Origin: Lachnospiraceae bacterium
Lineage (GTDB): Bacteria; Bacillota; Clostridia; Lachnospirales; Lachnospiraceae
DNA: 49,185 bases
Reading direction: 5' to 3'
Assembly (NCBI GenBank): GCA_029226225.1
Contig: JAQXXU010000006.1
Location: 1-49,185, forward strand
Translations under genes and position numbers: made by a program
Notes under the pieces: model-generated
The model's input: the letters and a program-made list of their open reading frames with translations, nothing else
Told to the model about the DNA's origin: nothing
The model's database searches: none
Shown: positions 26,436 through 35,437 of the stretch, piece by piece
Numbering within the stretch: position 1 is the stretch's first letter
Layout: each line of letters begins with the position of its first letter

Positions 26436-27293
26436 TCAGATAAAAAACTGATGCACAGGCCTGGCCTGTTTCTCTTCCTTCTCCTGCGCAGAATCATAAA
26501 GCTGCCAGACACCGGAAACCAGTACGTTACGGATGATAGAAGTGTCTCGCTTTACGGGAAGGCGCTCAAATGATTTGACTGATTCATTTATCAGGCTCTT
26601 AAGTGCTGCGCGGATGCAGGTATCATAGCCATCAGGATCGCGCTCTTCCTTTATGATAAGAGGATTGTAGCTTCCCAAACGCCTGTCTGTACTGCGCCTT
26701 AAATGTGCGCGCATCAGATAGACGAATTTTCCTAGATAGAATCCGGTATCGTATAAGTCTCTGCTGAAATCATCATCGCGCATAACGAAAGCCTGTCCGA
26801 GAGCCTCTCCGACAGCGCCGGCGGCGAACTGCTCGTTTTCTTCATTCCTTTTTTCGAGATCGAGAACCTGGGAGACAGCTTTTTTGCAGGCGGAAGCCTG
26901 CATTGGGTACTTCTTCACGAGACTTTTCACTGTATCGTGAAGAGATGAGATATATCTCTTCTCACGCAGTGACGCTTCGCTCCTGTCGCAAAAAAATGAT
27001 GAGTAGCTGAGCAGGATGGCCATCTCTGCCACGTAGTCTGCTGTCTTATCTGAAAATGCCAGATGCTTTCCTATAGGATGGATCCGGCAGCTTAAAAGCT
27101 GCTCTGTGGGTTCGTCTTCATAGAGCCCGGAGAGCAGGATGTATAAAAACGTCATATCATAGCTTAACAGTACCTGTCCTTTTATTCCGGCAGTTTCCTT
27201 AAGGGCGCGGCACAGCCCGCAGTGATATGCCTGATATCTCTTTTTTTCTTCTTCAGACATTCTCTGCCTGTCTGCAATAATAAGGCCTGACAT
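26436..27293 (-). CDS. DUF5685 family protein
   Basis: This 285-residue mostly helical protein of unknown function matches the DUF5685 pattern as I remember it: RYQAYHCGLCRALKETAGIK near the N-terminus (Cys25, Cys28), VLLSYDMTFLYILLSGL, a second cysteine in LLSCRIHPIGKH, and a late YLGKFVYLMRA, then GSYNPL. In other members I recall an acidic YLIDAxDDxxxD-type stretch where this one has MRAHLRRSTDRR, so a putative metal-binding motif may be lost. A longer ORF starts at 27368, but the ATG at 27293 has GGAG eight bases upstream and begins near the family start, so I chose it. It is the first gene of the unit with the Crp/Fnr regulator. Confidence 0.65.
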   Translation of the reverse strand: MSGLIIADRQRMSEEEKKRYQAYHCGLCRALKETAGIKGQVLLSYDMTFLYILLSGLYEDEPTEQLLSCRIHPIGKHLAFSDKTADYVAEMAILLSYSSFFCDRSEASLREKRYISSLHDTVKSLVKKYPMQASACKKAVSQVLDLEKRNEENEQFAAGAVGEALGQAFVMRDDDFSRDLYDTGFYLGKFVYLMRAHLRRSTDRRLGSYNPLIIKEERDPDGYDTCIRAALKSLINESVKSFERLPVKRDTSIIRNVLVSGVWQLYDSAQEKEEKQARPVHQFFI

Positions 27294-27338
27294 AACAATA
27301 GCTCCGAATAACTGAAAAATAATGTAACGCCATTCTTT

Positions 27339-27367
27339 ATTATAGTAACCTAACAGAGTTTTTACCA
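27339..27367 (-). promoter_or_regulatory. Putative promoter of the DUF5685-Crp/Fnr unit
   Basis: On the minus strand a perfect TATAAT (27344-27339) lies 17 bases after TGGTAA (27367-27362), a poor -35. The -10 is convincing, the -35 is not. Confidence 0.4.
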
Positions 27368-27482
27368 TTAAATTTTTCTAAAAGATGAAAATGTAGCCTG
27401 ACGCTTTTTTATCTACCCAAATCGTGGAAAAAGGTTTATACTATGTATCGGAATTTTTGACCTGAAGGTATAAGGAGGAAAA

Positions 27483-28442
27483 ATGCGCCACTGTATGAGT
27501 CCGCTGGATTTCTCGGTCGAGGAGCTGGATGAGCTGATGGGGCTCGCCGCTGACATCGAGAACAACCCACAGAAATACTCGCATGCCTGTGATGGAAAAA
27601 GGCTTGCGACCTGCTTTTATGAGCCGTCCACAAGGACGAGACTTTCGTTCGAATCAGCTATGCTGCGTCTCGGAGGACAGACACTTGGTTTTGCTTCAGC
27701 TGATTCCTCTTCAGCATCCAAGGGAGAGAGCGTTTCAGATACGATCAGGATCATATCAGGATACGCAGATATCTGCGCGATGAGACATCCGAAGGAGGGC
27801 GCGCCACTTGTGGCATCACTCCATTCGGAGATTCCTGTGATAAATGCAGGCGATGGCGGACACGCACATCCGACCCAGACTCTTACAGATCTCTATACGA
27901 TAAAATCATTAAAGGGTAGACTCGATCATTTCACTATCGGTCTCTGCGGTGACCTGAAGTTCGGCAGGACTGTACACTCACTTATATCAGCGTTAGTCAG
28001 ATATGCTGATGTTCACTTCGTTCTGATATCGCCGGAAGAACTGAAGCTTCCATCATATATCAGGGAAGATGTCCTTGAAAAAAGCGGAGCTACCTACGAG
28101 GAGACTGAAAGCCTCGAAAAAGTGATGCCGAAGCTCGATGTACTTTATATGACACGTGTACAAAAAGAGAGATTTTTTAACGAAGAGGATTATGTCAGAT
28201 TAAAGGATCTATACATTCTCGATAAGGATAAAATGCAGCTCGGGAAGGATGACATGGTAGTCCTTCATCCACTTCCGAGAGTAAATGAGATCTCGGTAGA
28301 AGTAGATGATGACCCGAGAGCACAGTATTTTACCCAGGCAAAGAAGGCAGTTTTCATAAGGATGGCTCTTATACTGACACTGCTTGGAATCCAAGTAGAT
28401 CCGTCCATTCCCCAGCCATCGAATAAGGAGGTCACATGCTGA
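27483..28442 (+). CDS. pyrB: Aspartate carbamoyltransferase catalytic chain
   Basis: This 319-residue enzyme makes carbamoyl-aspartate, the first committed step of pyrimidine synthesis. The carbamoyl phosphate loop [16 protein letters not shown] is intact, as are [12 protein letters not shown], the aspartate-binding [30 protein letters not shown], and [12 protein letters not shown]. The ATG at 27483 follows TAAGGAGG. A TATACT at 27437-27442 may be the -10, but its -35 is poor. No uracil-responsive attenuator is visible in the short leader. The stop overlaps the pyrI start, fitting assembly of a catalytic/regulatory complex. Confidence 0.97.
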   Translation: MRHCMSPLDFSVEELDELMGLAADIENNPQKYSHACDGKRLATCFYEPSTRTRLSFESAMLRLGGQTLGFASADSSSASKGESVSDTIRIISGYADICAMRHPKEGAPLVASLHSEIPVINAGDGGHAHPTQTLTDLYTIKSLKGRLDHFTIGLCGDLKFGRTVHSLISALVRYADVHFVLISPEELKLPSYIREDVLEKSGATYEETESLEKVMPKLDVLYMTRVQKERFFNEEDYVRLKDLYILDKDKMQLGKDDMVVLHPLPRVNEISVEVDDDPRAQYFTQAKKAVFIRMALILTLLGIQVDPSIPQPSNKEVTC

Positions 28443-28867
28443 ATATAAGCGGAATCCATGAAGGCTATGTGCTTGACCATATAAAGGCCGGCATGAGCAT
28501 GAAGATATACGATTATCTGAAGCTTAATGAGCTGCATGATGCGACGATCGCCATGATCATGAATGCCAAGAGCAAAAAAATGGGACACAAGGACATCATT
28601 AAAATAGAGTGTCCGCTTGGTTCCATAGACCTCGACATCATCGGCTACATAGACCATAATATCACCGTAGACGTGATACAGAATGATACGATCATCTCAA
28701 AGGAGAAGCTGTCTCTGCCGAAGGAACTGAAGAATGTGATCCGCTGTAAGAACCCGCGCTGTATCACTTCTATCGAGCAGGAACTGGATCAGGTATTCGT
28801 GCTGACCGATGAGAAAAATGAAGTCTACAGATGCAAGTACTGTGAGGAAGCGTACTCTGGAAAGTAA
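28436..28867 (+). CDS. pyrI: Aspartate carbamoyltransferase regulatory chain
   Basis: This 143-residue subunit gives nucleotide control to PyrB. The N-terminal nucleotide-binding part ([25 protein letters not shown]) is followed by a zinc domain with four cysteines (CKNPRCIT and CKYCEEAY) that contacts PyrB. The start lies within the pyrB 3' end, so translation is coupled. Bacillus lacks PyrI, while many Clostridia have it. Confidence 0.95.
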   Translation: MLNISGIHEGYVLDHIKAGMSMKIYDYLKLNELHDATIAMIMNAKSKKMGHKDIIKIECPLGSIDLDIIGYIDHNITVDVIQNDTIISKEKLSLPKELKNVIRCKNPRCITSIEQELDQVFVLTDEKNEVYRCKYCEEAYSGK

Positions 28868-28888
28868 TATACAAAGGAAACAGTTTGA

Positions 28889-30349
28889 ATGCAAACAATT
28901 AGAAATCTAATAAAAGACACGAACCTGAGGCTTGTCAGCGGAGATGCTGATACCGAGATCACAAGCCTTGTCTATGACTCGAGAAAAGTCACGAAGGGAA
29001 GCCTTTATGTGGCTATCGTCGGCGCGAATGTAGACGGTCACGACTTCATACAGCAGGTCATCGATGCCGGTGCAGCAGGAGTAGTCGTGGAAAAGGACGT
29101 CGAAGTACCTGCTTCTGTCGCTGTGATAAAGTCGGGTGATACAAGAGAAGCCCTGGCTTTTCTTTCAGCTGCCTGGTTTGATCACCCGGCTGATAAGCTG
29201 AAGGTCATTGGTATCACTGGGACCAAGGGCAAGACAACGACGACATACATGATAAAGTCCATTCTCGAGAACGCCGGAAAAAAGGTCGGACTCATAGGGA
29301 CTATCGAAGCTATCATTGGGGACAAACATATACCAGCGCTGAACACGACCCCGGAGAGTTACATAGTACAGGACTATCTGTCGCAGATGGTCGATGCAGG
29401 CTGTGACGCAGCAGTCATGGAAGTGAGCTCTCAGGCCTTAAAGCTTCACCGTGTAAGTGGAATGACTTTTGAGATAGGCATATTTACAAATATCTCGCCG
29501 GATCATATCGGACCAAATGAGCATAAGGATTTTGCCGAATATCTATACTGCAAGAGCCTTCTGTTCCAGCAGTGCAGGCACGGGATTTTTAACGCAGATG
29601 ATAAGAACCTCGATGGCATCATGAAAGGACACACCTGCACGGTGAACACTTACGGCATCGAGAAGAAGGCCGACTTCGAGGCTGATGATATCGAGCTTGT
29701 ACACAAGCCGGGATATCTCGGTGTGAATTATAAAGTTACAGGAAAAGAAAACTTCGATGTGACTATCGATGTGCCGGGCAGGTTCTCGGTCTATAATTCT
29801 CTGTGTGCTATAGCTGTCTGCCATTTCTTCGGAGTAAGCGTCGAAGCTATGCAGAAGGCACTGAAGGCTGCAAAAGTCAAAGGCCGTATCGAGATGGTAA
29901 AAGTCTCCGATGACTTTGCACTGATGATCGACTATGCTCATAATGCTATGGCACTTGAAAGCCTTCTGACTTCCATCAGGGAATACAATCCAGGAAGAAT
30001 AGTTACAGTATTCGGCTGCGGCGGCAACCGTTCGAAGCTCAGACGCTATGAGATGGGAGAGGTGTCAGGAAAGCTTTCTGATTTTACGATCATCACTTCA
30101 GACAACCCGAGATTTGAGAACCCGGAAGCCATCATGAAGGACATCGAGACCGGGATCAAAAAGACAGACGGCAGGTACATCATGATCGAGGATCGCAAGG
30201 AGGCCATTAAATATGCCATAGAGCACGGACAGAAGGGCGATGTCATAATCCTGGCCGGAAAAGGCCACGAGGATTATCAGGAGATCAAAGGGAAGAAGTA
30301 CCCGATGGATGAGAGAGTCCTGATCGCCGATATCCTTGCCGGTAAGTAA
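28889..30349 (+). CDS. murE: UDP-N-acetylmuramoyl-tripeptide synthetase MurE
   Basis: This 486-residue cytoplasmic ligase adds the third amino acid to the peptidoglycan precursor. It has the Mur ATP loop GITGTKGKTTTTYMIKSIL (about 109-128), the carbamylated-Lys region EYLYCKSLLF, the C-terminal GCGGNRSKLRRYEMG and GKGHEDYQEIKG. The specificity motif reads DNPRFENP. Known meso-diaminopimelate-adding MurE enzymes have DNPR, whereas Lys-adding ones differ there, so the wall is inferred to contain meso-DAP. It lies between pyrI and priA with close spacing, an operon order I would not call classical for murE, which often sits in the dcw cluster. A second murE-type gene elsewhere cannot be excluded. 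Confidence 0.94.
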   Translation: MQTIRNLIKDTNLRLVSGDADTEITSLVYDSRKVTKGSLYVAIVGANVDGHDFIQQVIDAGAAGVVVEKDVEVPASVAVIKSGDTREALAFLSAAWFDHPADKLKVIGITGTKGKTTTTYMIKSILENAGKKVGLIGTIEAIIGDKHIPALNTTPESYIVQDYLSQMVDAGCDAAVMEVSSQALKLHRVSGMTFEIGIFTNISPDHIGPNEHKDFAEYLYCKSLLFQQCRHGIFNADDKNLDGIMKGHTCTVNTYGIEKKADFEADDIELVHKPGYLGVNYKVTGKENFDVTIDVPGRFSVYNSLCAIAVCHFFGVSVEAMQKALKAAKVKGRIEMVKVSDDFALMIDYAHNAMALESLLTSIREYNPGRIVTVFGCGGNRSKLRRYEMGEVSGKLSDFTIITSDNPRFENPEAIMKDIETGIKKTDGRYIMIEDRKEAIKYAIEHGQKGDVIILAGKGHEDYQEIKGKKYPMDERVLIADILAGK

Positions 30350-32542
30350 ATGTACGCTGAAGTATATGTAAACCTCGGCGTCACCAAGATGGATCACCCG
30401 TTCACCTATGGAATCCCGAAAGAACTCGAAAATGTCGTAAAGCCTGGTTCAGAGGTGACTGTGCCTATGCGTGGCAGGCGTCTCCGAGGGTTCGTGATGA
30501 CTGTCGAGAATGAATGTCCGATGGATGAAAAAAAGGTCCGGGACATTCTGGATGCGAAGGCTCCGCAGGCTGGAGAGGGTGAGCTTTTTGCCCTCGCTGG
30601 CTTTATCAGGGAGAGATACGGCGGAACGCTCGGACAAGCTCTTTCAGTCGTATTTCCAGCAACTACGAATGCCATGGTAAAGACATTTAAAGTAGTTAAA
30701 AGAATTGGAGATATCGAGAAGGCCTTAGATGAGCTTCTCGTGAAAAAACGTCATTCGAAGTACACCGAAAAACTCTTTCAGATACTTAAAGAGAACGAAA
30801 GTATCAGATGGGATGACCTGAGACAGGATTTCGATATTCCGTCTGTCACGATAAGGGACGCAGAAAAAAATGGACTCGTATCTGTAGATAACCACACGGC
30901 TCTGAGAAACCCTTTCGAAAAACTGAACGGTCTTACAGCAGAACGCCCCGACATAGAATTAAATGATGAGCAGAGTGCCATTCTCGGTGATTTTTTAAAG
31001 AAGAGACCAGCAGTATCGCTGATACACGGGGTTACCGGAAGCGGTAAGACACTTCTCTACATCGCTATGATAGAGCAGGTCTTAAAGGAAGGAAGGCAGG
31101 CGATAGTCCTGATCCCGGAGATCGCTCTGACGCTTCAGAATATCATGCGGTTCTACCGCTTTTTCGGTGACAGGGTCTCATGCATCAATTCCAGGATGAA
31201 CCCTTCGCTTAAGAAGGACCAGTTTGAGAGGGCAAGGGTCGGTGAAGTTTCGGTGATGATAGGCCCACGGAGCGCGCTTTTTACACCGTTTACGGATCTG
31301 GGACTTATCATAGTAGATGAGGAGCATGAGACGAGTTATGTCAGTGAGCATCCACCTAAGTATCACGCGGTAGAAGTTGCAGTCGAGCGTGGAAGGCTCA
31401 ACCATGCTCAGGTAGTTCTCGGAAGTGCGACCCCTTCTGTGACATCATACTATCATGCGATGAATGGAGACTACCAGCTTTACACTCTCGAAAAGCGCGC
31501 GAATGACGCCGCTCTGCCGGAGGTTTCTATCGTCGATATGAGAGAAGAGCTGAAAAATGGGAACCGCTCTATACTTTCCAGAAAGCTGTATTCATCGATA
31601 AAGGACAGACTTGCAAAAAATGAGCAGGTCATGCTTTTCATAAACAGGAGGGGAGTCGCCGGGACCGTGTCTTGCAGAGAGTGCGGTGCGGTGATAAAAT
31701 GTGAGCATTGTGATGTGCCGATGTCACTGCACAGGGATGGTTACATGCACTGCCACTACTGTGGTGCGAAGAAGCCGATGGTGCGTGAGTGCCCGGTCTG
31801 CCATTCAAAGCTTATAGGCACGATGCGAGCAGGCACTGAAAAAATAGAATCCGAGGTTCAGAGACTTTTTCCGGGGAGCCGTATCCTAAGAATGGATGCT
31901 GACACTACAAAGGGGGCGGATGGTTTTCGCGATATCCTTAAAGCCTTTAATGATCATGAGGCTGATATTCTGATTGGAACCCAGATGATCGTGAAGGGAC
32001 ATGACTTTCCTGGAGTTACACTGATGGGAATTCTCGCGGCTGACTTATCGCTTAATATCCCTGACTATCACGCAAGCGAGCGGACATTTGATCTGCTGCT
32101 TCAGGCGTGTGGCAGATCGGGACGGGGCGAGAACCCGGGTGAAGCTGTGATCCAGACTTATCAGCCGGAGAACTTTGCGGTGGTTTCAGCGGCGAAGAAT
32201 GACTACGGGCATTTTTTCAAGGAGGAGACAGCATACAGAAAGCTGCTGCATTACCCGCCATTCATGCACCTGCTCTCGGTGGAGATCACGGCGAGAAATG
32301 AAGAAAACTGTCTGACGATGGGGGCATATATCGTGGGGAGGATAAGAAAGGCGTTTCCTGATATATTCGCATCAGGACCAAATCCGTGTCCAGTGTCGAA
32401 GGTGAAGGATGTCTATCGATATGAGGTCGTGATAAAAGATGCAGATTATGAGAATCTGATAAAGATAAGAAAGCTGATGGACGAAGCCATAACCGCTGAC
32501 GATGCGCCGAAAAAAGCTGACCTCTGGTATGACTTCGATTAG
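30350..32542 (+). CDS. priA: Primosomal protein N' (replication restart helicase PriA)
   Basis: This 730-residue 3'-5' helicase reloads the replisome at stalled forks. The order is: N-terminal 3'-DNA-binding domain (VYVNLGVTKMDHPFTYGIP), a winged helix, Walker A GVTGSGKT (about 226-233), the DEEH box VDEEHETSY, and eight zinc cysteines (CRECGAVIKCEHC, CHYCGAKK, CPVCHSK). The helicase C-terminal motifs LIGTQMIVKGHDFPGV and QACGRSGRG follow. The ATG directly follows the murE stop. It starts the common priA-def-fmt order. Confidence 0.97.
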   Translation: MYAEVYVNLGVTKMDHPFTYGIPKELENVVKPGSEVTVPMRGRRLRGFVMTVENECPMDEKKVRDILDAKAPQAGEGELFALAGFIRERYGGTLGQALSVVFPATTNAMVKTFKVVKRIGDIEKALDELLVKKRHSKYTEKLFQILKENESIRWDDLRQDFDIPSVTIRDAEKNGLVSVDNHTALRNPFEKLNGLTAERPDIELNDEQSAILGDFLKKRPAVSLIHGVTGSGKTLLYIAMIEQVLKEGRQAIVLIPEIALTLQNIMRFYRFFGDRVSCINSRMNPSLKKDQFERARVGEVSVMIGPRSALFTPFTDLGLIIVDEEHETSYVSEHPPKYHAVEVAVERGRLNHAQVVLGSATPSVTSYYHAMNGDYQLYTLEKRANDAALPEVSIVDMREELKNGNRSILSRKLYSSIKDRLAKNEQVMLFINRRGVAGTVSCRECGAVIKCEHCDVPMSLHRDGYMHCHYCGAKKPMVRECPVCHSKLIGTMRAGTEKIESEVQRLFPGSRILRMDADTTKGADGFRDILKAFNDHEADILIGTQMIVKGHDFPGVTLMGILAADLSLNIPDYHASERTFDLLLQACGRSGRGENPGEAVIQTYQPENFAVVSAAKNDYGHFFKEETAYRKLLHYPPFMHLLSVEITARNEENCLTMGAYIVGRIRKAFPDIFASGPNPCPVSKVKDVYRYEVVIKDADYENLIKIRKLMDEAITADDAPKKADLWYDFD

Positions 32543-32555
32543 AAAGGAAGGAAAA

Positions 32556-33038
32556 ATGGCATTAAGAGAGATAAGAACGCAGGGTGATCCTGTCCTTGAA
32601 AAAGTGTGTAAGCCGGTAAAGGAGATGACTCCGAGACTTCAGGCTTTAGCAGATGATATGCTTGAGACGATGTATGCGGCAAACGGTGTAGGACTTGCGG
32701 CTCCGCAGGTAGGCATTCTGAGACGCATCGTCGTCATAGATGTAGGAGAGGGTCCGTATGTCCTCGTAAATCCTGAGATCATCGAGAGGGATGGTGAGCA
32801 GACCGGTCAGGAAGGCTGCCTTTCAGTTCCGGGAGTCTATGGCATAGTGACACGTCCTGAGCATGTGAAGGCAAAGGCTTTCGACAAGGACATGAAGCCT
32901 TATGAGATCGAGGCTGAGGGACTTTTTGCAAGAGCTATCTGCCATGAACTCGACCATCTGGATGGTCATATGTACACGGAGCTCGTCGAGGACGGACTTC
33001 ACAGGTACGAAGACGAAGGCGAGGAATCAGAAGAATGA
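32556..33038 (+). CDS. def: Peptide deformylase
   Basis: This 160-residue metalloenzyme removes the formyl group from nascent proteins. All three family motifs are present: GVGLAAPQVG, EGCLSVPG (metal Cys) and CHELDHLDGH (metal His and catalytic Glu). A longer in-frame start at 32502 lies inside priA; the ATG at 32556 has GAAAGGAAGG ahead and gives the standard start MALREIRTQGDPVLE. The gene overlaps fmt by four bases. Confidence 0.97.
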   Translation: MALREIRTQGDPVLEKVCKPVKEMTPRLQALADDMLETMYAANGVGLAAPQVGILRRIVVIDVGEGPYVLVNPEIIERDGEQTGQEGCLSVPGVYGIVTRPEHVKAKAFDKDMKPYEIEAEGLFARAICHELDHLDGHMYTELVEDGLHRYEDEGEESEE

Positions 33039-33991
33039 ACGTGATTTTCATGGGGACTCCGGATTTCGCTGTTCCGATACTTGATGCCATAGTAGCAGCA
33101 GGCCACAGGATTGTGCTCGTCGTGACGCAGCCTGATAAGGCCCGCGGCCGTGGAAAAAAGGTGACTTACTCTCCTGTAAAGGAGTGGGCCATCGAGCATA
33201 ACCTTCCGGTATATCAGCCGGACAGGATCAGAAATCCGGAATCCATCGAAACCGTGAATAATATCCCAGCAGAAGTCGGCGTGGTGGCTGCGTTCGGACA
33301 GATCCTCCCGAAGGAGATACTCGACCACCCGAAGTATGGCTGTGTGAATGTACATGCGTCACTTCTGCCGAAGTACAGAGGTGCCGCACCAATCCAGTGG
33401 TCTATTCTGAACGGCGACGAGTACACCGGTGTCACGACGATGCAGATGGGACCGGGACTTGATGACGGCGATATCCTCTTGCAGGAGAAGGTAAAAATAG
33501 CCGATGACGAGACTGGCGGAAGTCTTTTCGACAAGCTGGCAGGCGTCGGAGCCGACATTCTAGTAAAGACTCTCGATGGTCTGGGAAAAGGTGAGATCAC
33601 ACCGGTTCCGCAGAATGACGAGGAGTCTACTCATGTCGGCATGATCAGAAAAGATATGGGAAAACTCGACTTTTCTGCGCAGGCTTCTGTGCTCGAGCGC
33701 CACGTTCGTGGGCTCTATCCTTGGCCAGGCACCTACACTTACTACGAGGGAAAGAGCCTTAAGATCCTGAAAGCTGGGGTCATAGCAGAGGAAGAGCTTA
33801 CTTCTGATGAAAAAAAGGCTCAGTTCGGAGTGATAGTCAGAATCTCTACAGAGGGCGATGGCTCGATCGCAGTACGCTGTTCAGACGGGGCACTCTCCAT
33901 CTCAGCTCTCCAGCTCGAGGGCAAGAAGCGCATGACAGCATCAGCCTTTCTTAACGGCCACCCGATGCAGGCCGGCGAGCAGCTGGGATAA
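33035..33991 (+). CDS. fmt: Methionyl-tRNA formyltransferase
   Basis: This 318-residue enzyme formylates initiator Met-tRNA, the partner reaction to peptide deformylase. It begins MNVIFMGTPDFAVPIL and has the formyl-THF active-site region VNVHASLLPKYRGAAPIQWS, then TGVTTMQMGPGLDDGDIL and a C-terminal OB-like domain (RGLYPWPGTYTYYEG). The length is standard. It ends the pyrB-to-fmt run, followed after about 70 bases by a terminator shared with the convergent gene. Confidence 0.97.
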   Translation: MNVIFMGTPDFAVPILDAIVAAGHRIVLVVTQPDKARGRGKKVTYSPVKEWAIEHNLPVYQPDRIRNPESIETVNNIPAEVGVVAAFGQILPKEILDHPKYGCVNVHASLLPKYRGAAPIQWSILNGDEYTGVTTMQMGPGLDDGDILLQEKVKIADDETGGSLFDKLAGVGADILVKTLDGLGKGEITPVPQNDEESTHVGMIRKDMGKLDFSAQASVLERHVRGLYPWPGTYTYYEGKSLKILKAGVIAEEELTSDEKKAQFGVIVRISTEGDGSIAVRCSDGALSISALQLEGKKRMTASAFLNGHPMQAGEQLG

Positions 33992-34058
33992 ATGTGTCAC
34001 TGGATGGTGGAGAAGCCACAGCAGGAGATGTATCATCTGAGACTATAGAATAAAAATG

Positions 34059-34096
34059 AGCTGCAAGGAAGTACATTCCCTGCAGCTTTTTCTTTT
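34059..34096. terminator. Terminator between fmt and the convergent HAD gene
   Basis: AGCTGCAAGGAA (34059-34070) pairs with TTCCCTGCAGCT (34076-34087, one mismatch), with the run TTTTTCTTTTT after it. The preceding TAAAAAT gives a weaker T run for the minus strand. Confidence 0.85.
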
Positions 34097-34812
34097 TAGT
34101 TCATTATCGCATTTCCCAGTTCTTCGGCATCGGAGACAATTCTTTCAGCCGGTATTCTGGTCAGGTACTTGTGACTGCGGAAACCCCAGTCGACAGAGAT
34201 TACATGCATGCCTGAATTTTTTCCGGTGGCGAAGTCTACTTCGGAGTCGCCGATGTATACGCAGTCTTCACGAGGAATCTCTAATACACGCAGGCATTCA
34301 TTTACCATGTCAGGAGCTGGCTTTCTCTTTATGCCTTCTTTTTCCCCAAGAGAAAAATCAAATGAGTTTGGGAACATATCGGCTACCAGAGTCTGCACTG
34401 CGGAATCAGGTTTGTTTGAAACGACAGCGGTCTTAATGCCACTTTCACGCAGTTTTTTCAGAAGGTCGATGATGCCTGGATACGGCCCGGTCTTTATGTC
34501 GCAGTGAGCGTCATAGTACGGACGATAGATTTCAGAAATCCGCGCGATCTCAGAATCATCCTTAAAGCAGTCATCTGGTTCATCCGCAGTACCGATCAGG
34601 TCCAGCTTATCGGCAGGAAAACCATTCTCTATAGAAAGAGCGCGCTTTATAGCCACATACACGCCGCTTCCGAAGAATTGTGCGACCATCCTGTTATCAT
34701 ACTTACACGCGTGTCCTGTTTCTTTAAGCGCATAATCGAGCGCATCAGTCAGATCATCGAGCGTATTCAGAATAGTTCCATCCATATCAAAAATCGCAGC
34801 TTTATATCTCAT
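34096..34812 (-). CDS. HAD family phosphatase (phosphoglycolate phosphatase-like)
   Basis: This 238-residue HAD superfamily hydrolase has the nucleophile motif FDMDGTILNTLDDL (about 8-21), the second motif TAVVSNKPDSAVQTL, a Lys in KRKPAPD, and the acidic motif YIGDSEVDFATGKNSGM. The helical cap between the first two motifs fits Gph-type enzymes, which act on phosphoglycolate or similar small phosphates; the substrate is not certain. A longer ORF from 34986 would add 58 residues of no family resemblance; the ATG at 34812 has GGAG eight bases ahead and begins MRYKAAIFDMDG. Confidence 0.88.
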   Translation of the reverse strand: MRYKAAIFDMDGTILNTLDDLTDALDYALKETGHACKYDNRMVAQFFGSGVYVAIKRALSIENGFPADKLDLIGTADEPDDCFKDDSEIARISEIYRPYYDAHCDIKTGPYPGIIDLLKKLRESGIKTAVVSNKPDSAVQTLVADMFPNSFDFSLGEKEGIKRKPAPDMVNECLRVLEIPREDCVYIGDSEVDFATGKNSGMHVISVDWGFRSHKYLTRIPAERIVSDAEELGNAIMN

Positions 34813-34932
34813 AACATCATCTCCAAAAAATATAACAGGTGGCGGCCCGTCTCGTCTATTTTTTTCATACCTAACTGTACCACAGAAACTGAATGAGGTG
34901 AAATCTGTTTCCTGAAAAATGCAAAAAAGTGT

Positions 34933-34959
34933 TAAAGTTTTCGAAAACACGTCCGATAC
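34933..34959 (+). promoter_or_regulatory. Sigma-28 (SigD/FliA) promoter of the flgM flagellar operon
   Basis: TAAA (34933-34936), a 15-base spacer, then TCCGATAC (34952-34959) match the known sigma-28 consensus TAAA-N15-GCCGATAA closely. The spacer contains a perfect 12-base palindrome, GTTTTCGAAAAC (34937-34948). The start of transcription would lie about 45 bases before the flgM ATG. Confidence 0.85.
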
Positions 34960-35012
34960 AGAAAGTGTAAACAAAAAGACAGACACTATAAATGAGGAAA
35001 GGAGTGGTCTGT

Positions 35013-35288
35013 ATGAGAATCAGCGCATATAACGCCATTACACAGGTATATCAGACCAGAAAGCCTTCCACTGCCAAAGCTTCGAAGACATCAGACGCCA
35101 GGGATGAAGTCGATATCTCGGAAGCAGGAAGAGATTACCAGATAGCAAAGAAAGCAGTTTCTGAAAGTGCAGATACCAGAGAGGATCTCGTGGCATCTAT
35201 GAAGAAGAAGTATGCAGGTGATGTGAAGGTAGATACGGGAGACTTCGCGGATATACTTTTACAGAAGTATAACGGACTGACATACTAA
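35013..35288 (+). CDS. flgM: Anti-sigma-28 factor FlgM
   Basis: This 91-residue protein has the FlgM layout: a disordered polar N-terminus (MRISAYNAITQVYQTRK), then DEVDISEAGRDYQIAKKAV and a helical C-terminus ending GDFADILLQKYNGLTY. FlgM binds sigma-28 and keeps late flagellar genes off until the hook is built and FlgM leaves the cell. An in-frame ATG at 34992 precedes it, but the AAAGGAG spacing favours 35013. The gene follows a sigma-28 promoter, so it should be under feedback by its own target. Confidence 0.9.
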   Translation: MRISAYNAITQVYQTRKPSTAKASKTSDARDEVDISEAGRDYQIAKKAVSESADTREDLVASMKKKYAGDVKVDTGDFADILLQKYNGLTY

Positions 35289-35308
35289 GAGAAGCTGGAT
35301 TATATTAG

Positions 35309-35437
35309 CCCGTCGACATGGATGTCCTTGGGGTTATGAATTCACCCAGGTTCCATGGACGGGACGACATACGAAGCAGTTAACTGCTTCCTATAACGGG
35401 CGGATGGTCTTTCACGTGTGGAGGACCTTCCGCCTGT
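35309..35437 (+). ncRNA. Unassigned three-hairpin RNA element between flgM and flgN
   Basis: The 171-base gap between flgM and flgN holds three consecutive folds. First, CCCGTC+CATGGA (35309-35322) pairs with TCCATG+GACGGG (35352-35363) and encloses GGGT/ACCC (35331-35334 with 35344-35347). Second is a perfect 18-base palindrome, GAAGCAGTTAACTGCTTC (35373-35390). Third, ACGGGCGGA (35396-35404) pairs with TCCGCCTGT (35429-35437, one G-U), with GGTC/GACC inside and CACGTG at the tip. The last lacks a good T run. It does not match c-di-GMP-I or other riboswitch consensus that I know. It could be a processing or attenuation site that lowers flgN and later genes relative to flgM. Confidence 0.55.

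Noticed and set aside
27369-27482. PyrR-type attenuator before pyrB
   Set aside because: No terminator/antiterminator pair or PyrR-binding hairpin can be seen in this short leader.
34813-34986. N-terminal 58-residue extension of the HAD phosphatase
   Set aside because: No family resemblance, overlaps the flagellar promoter region, and a good ribosome site exists for the shorter start.
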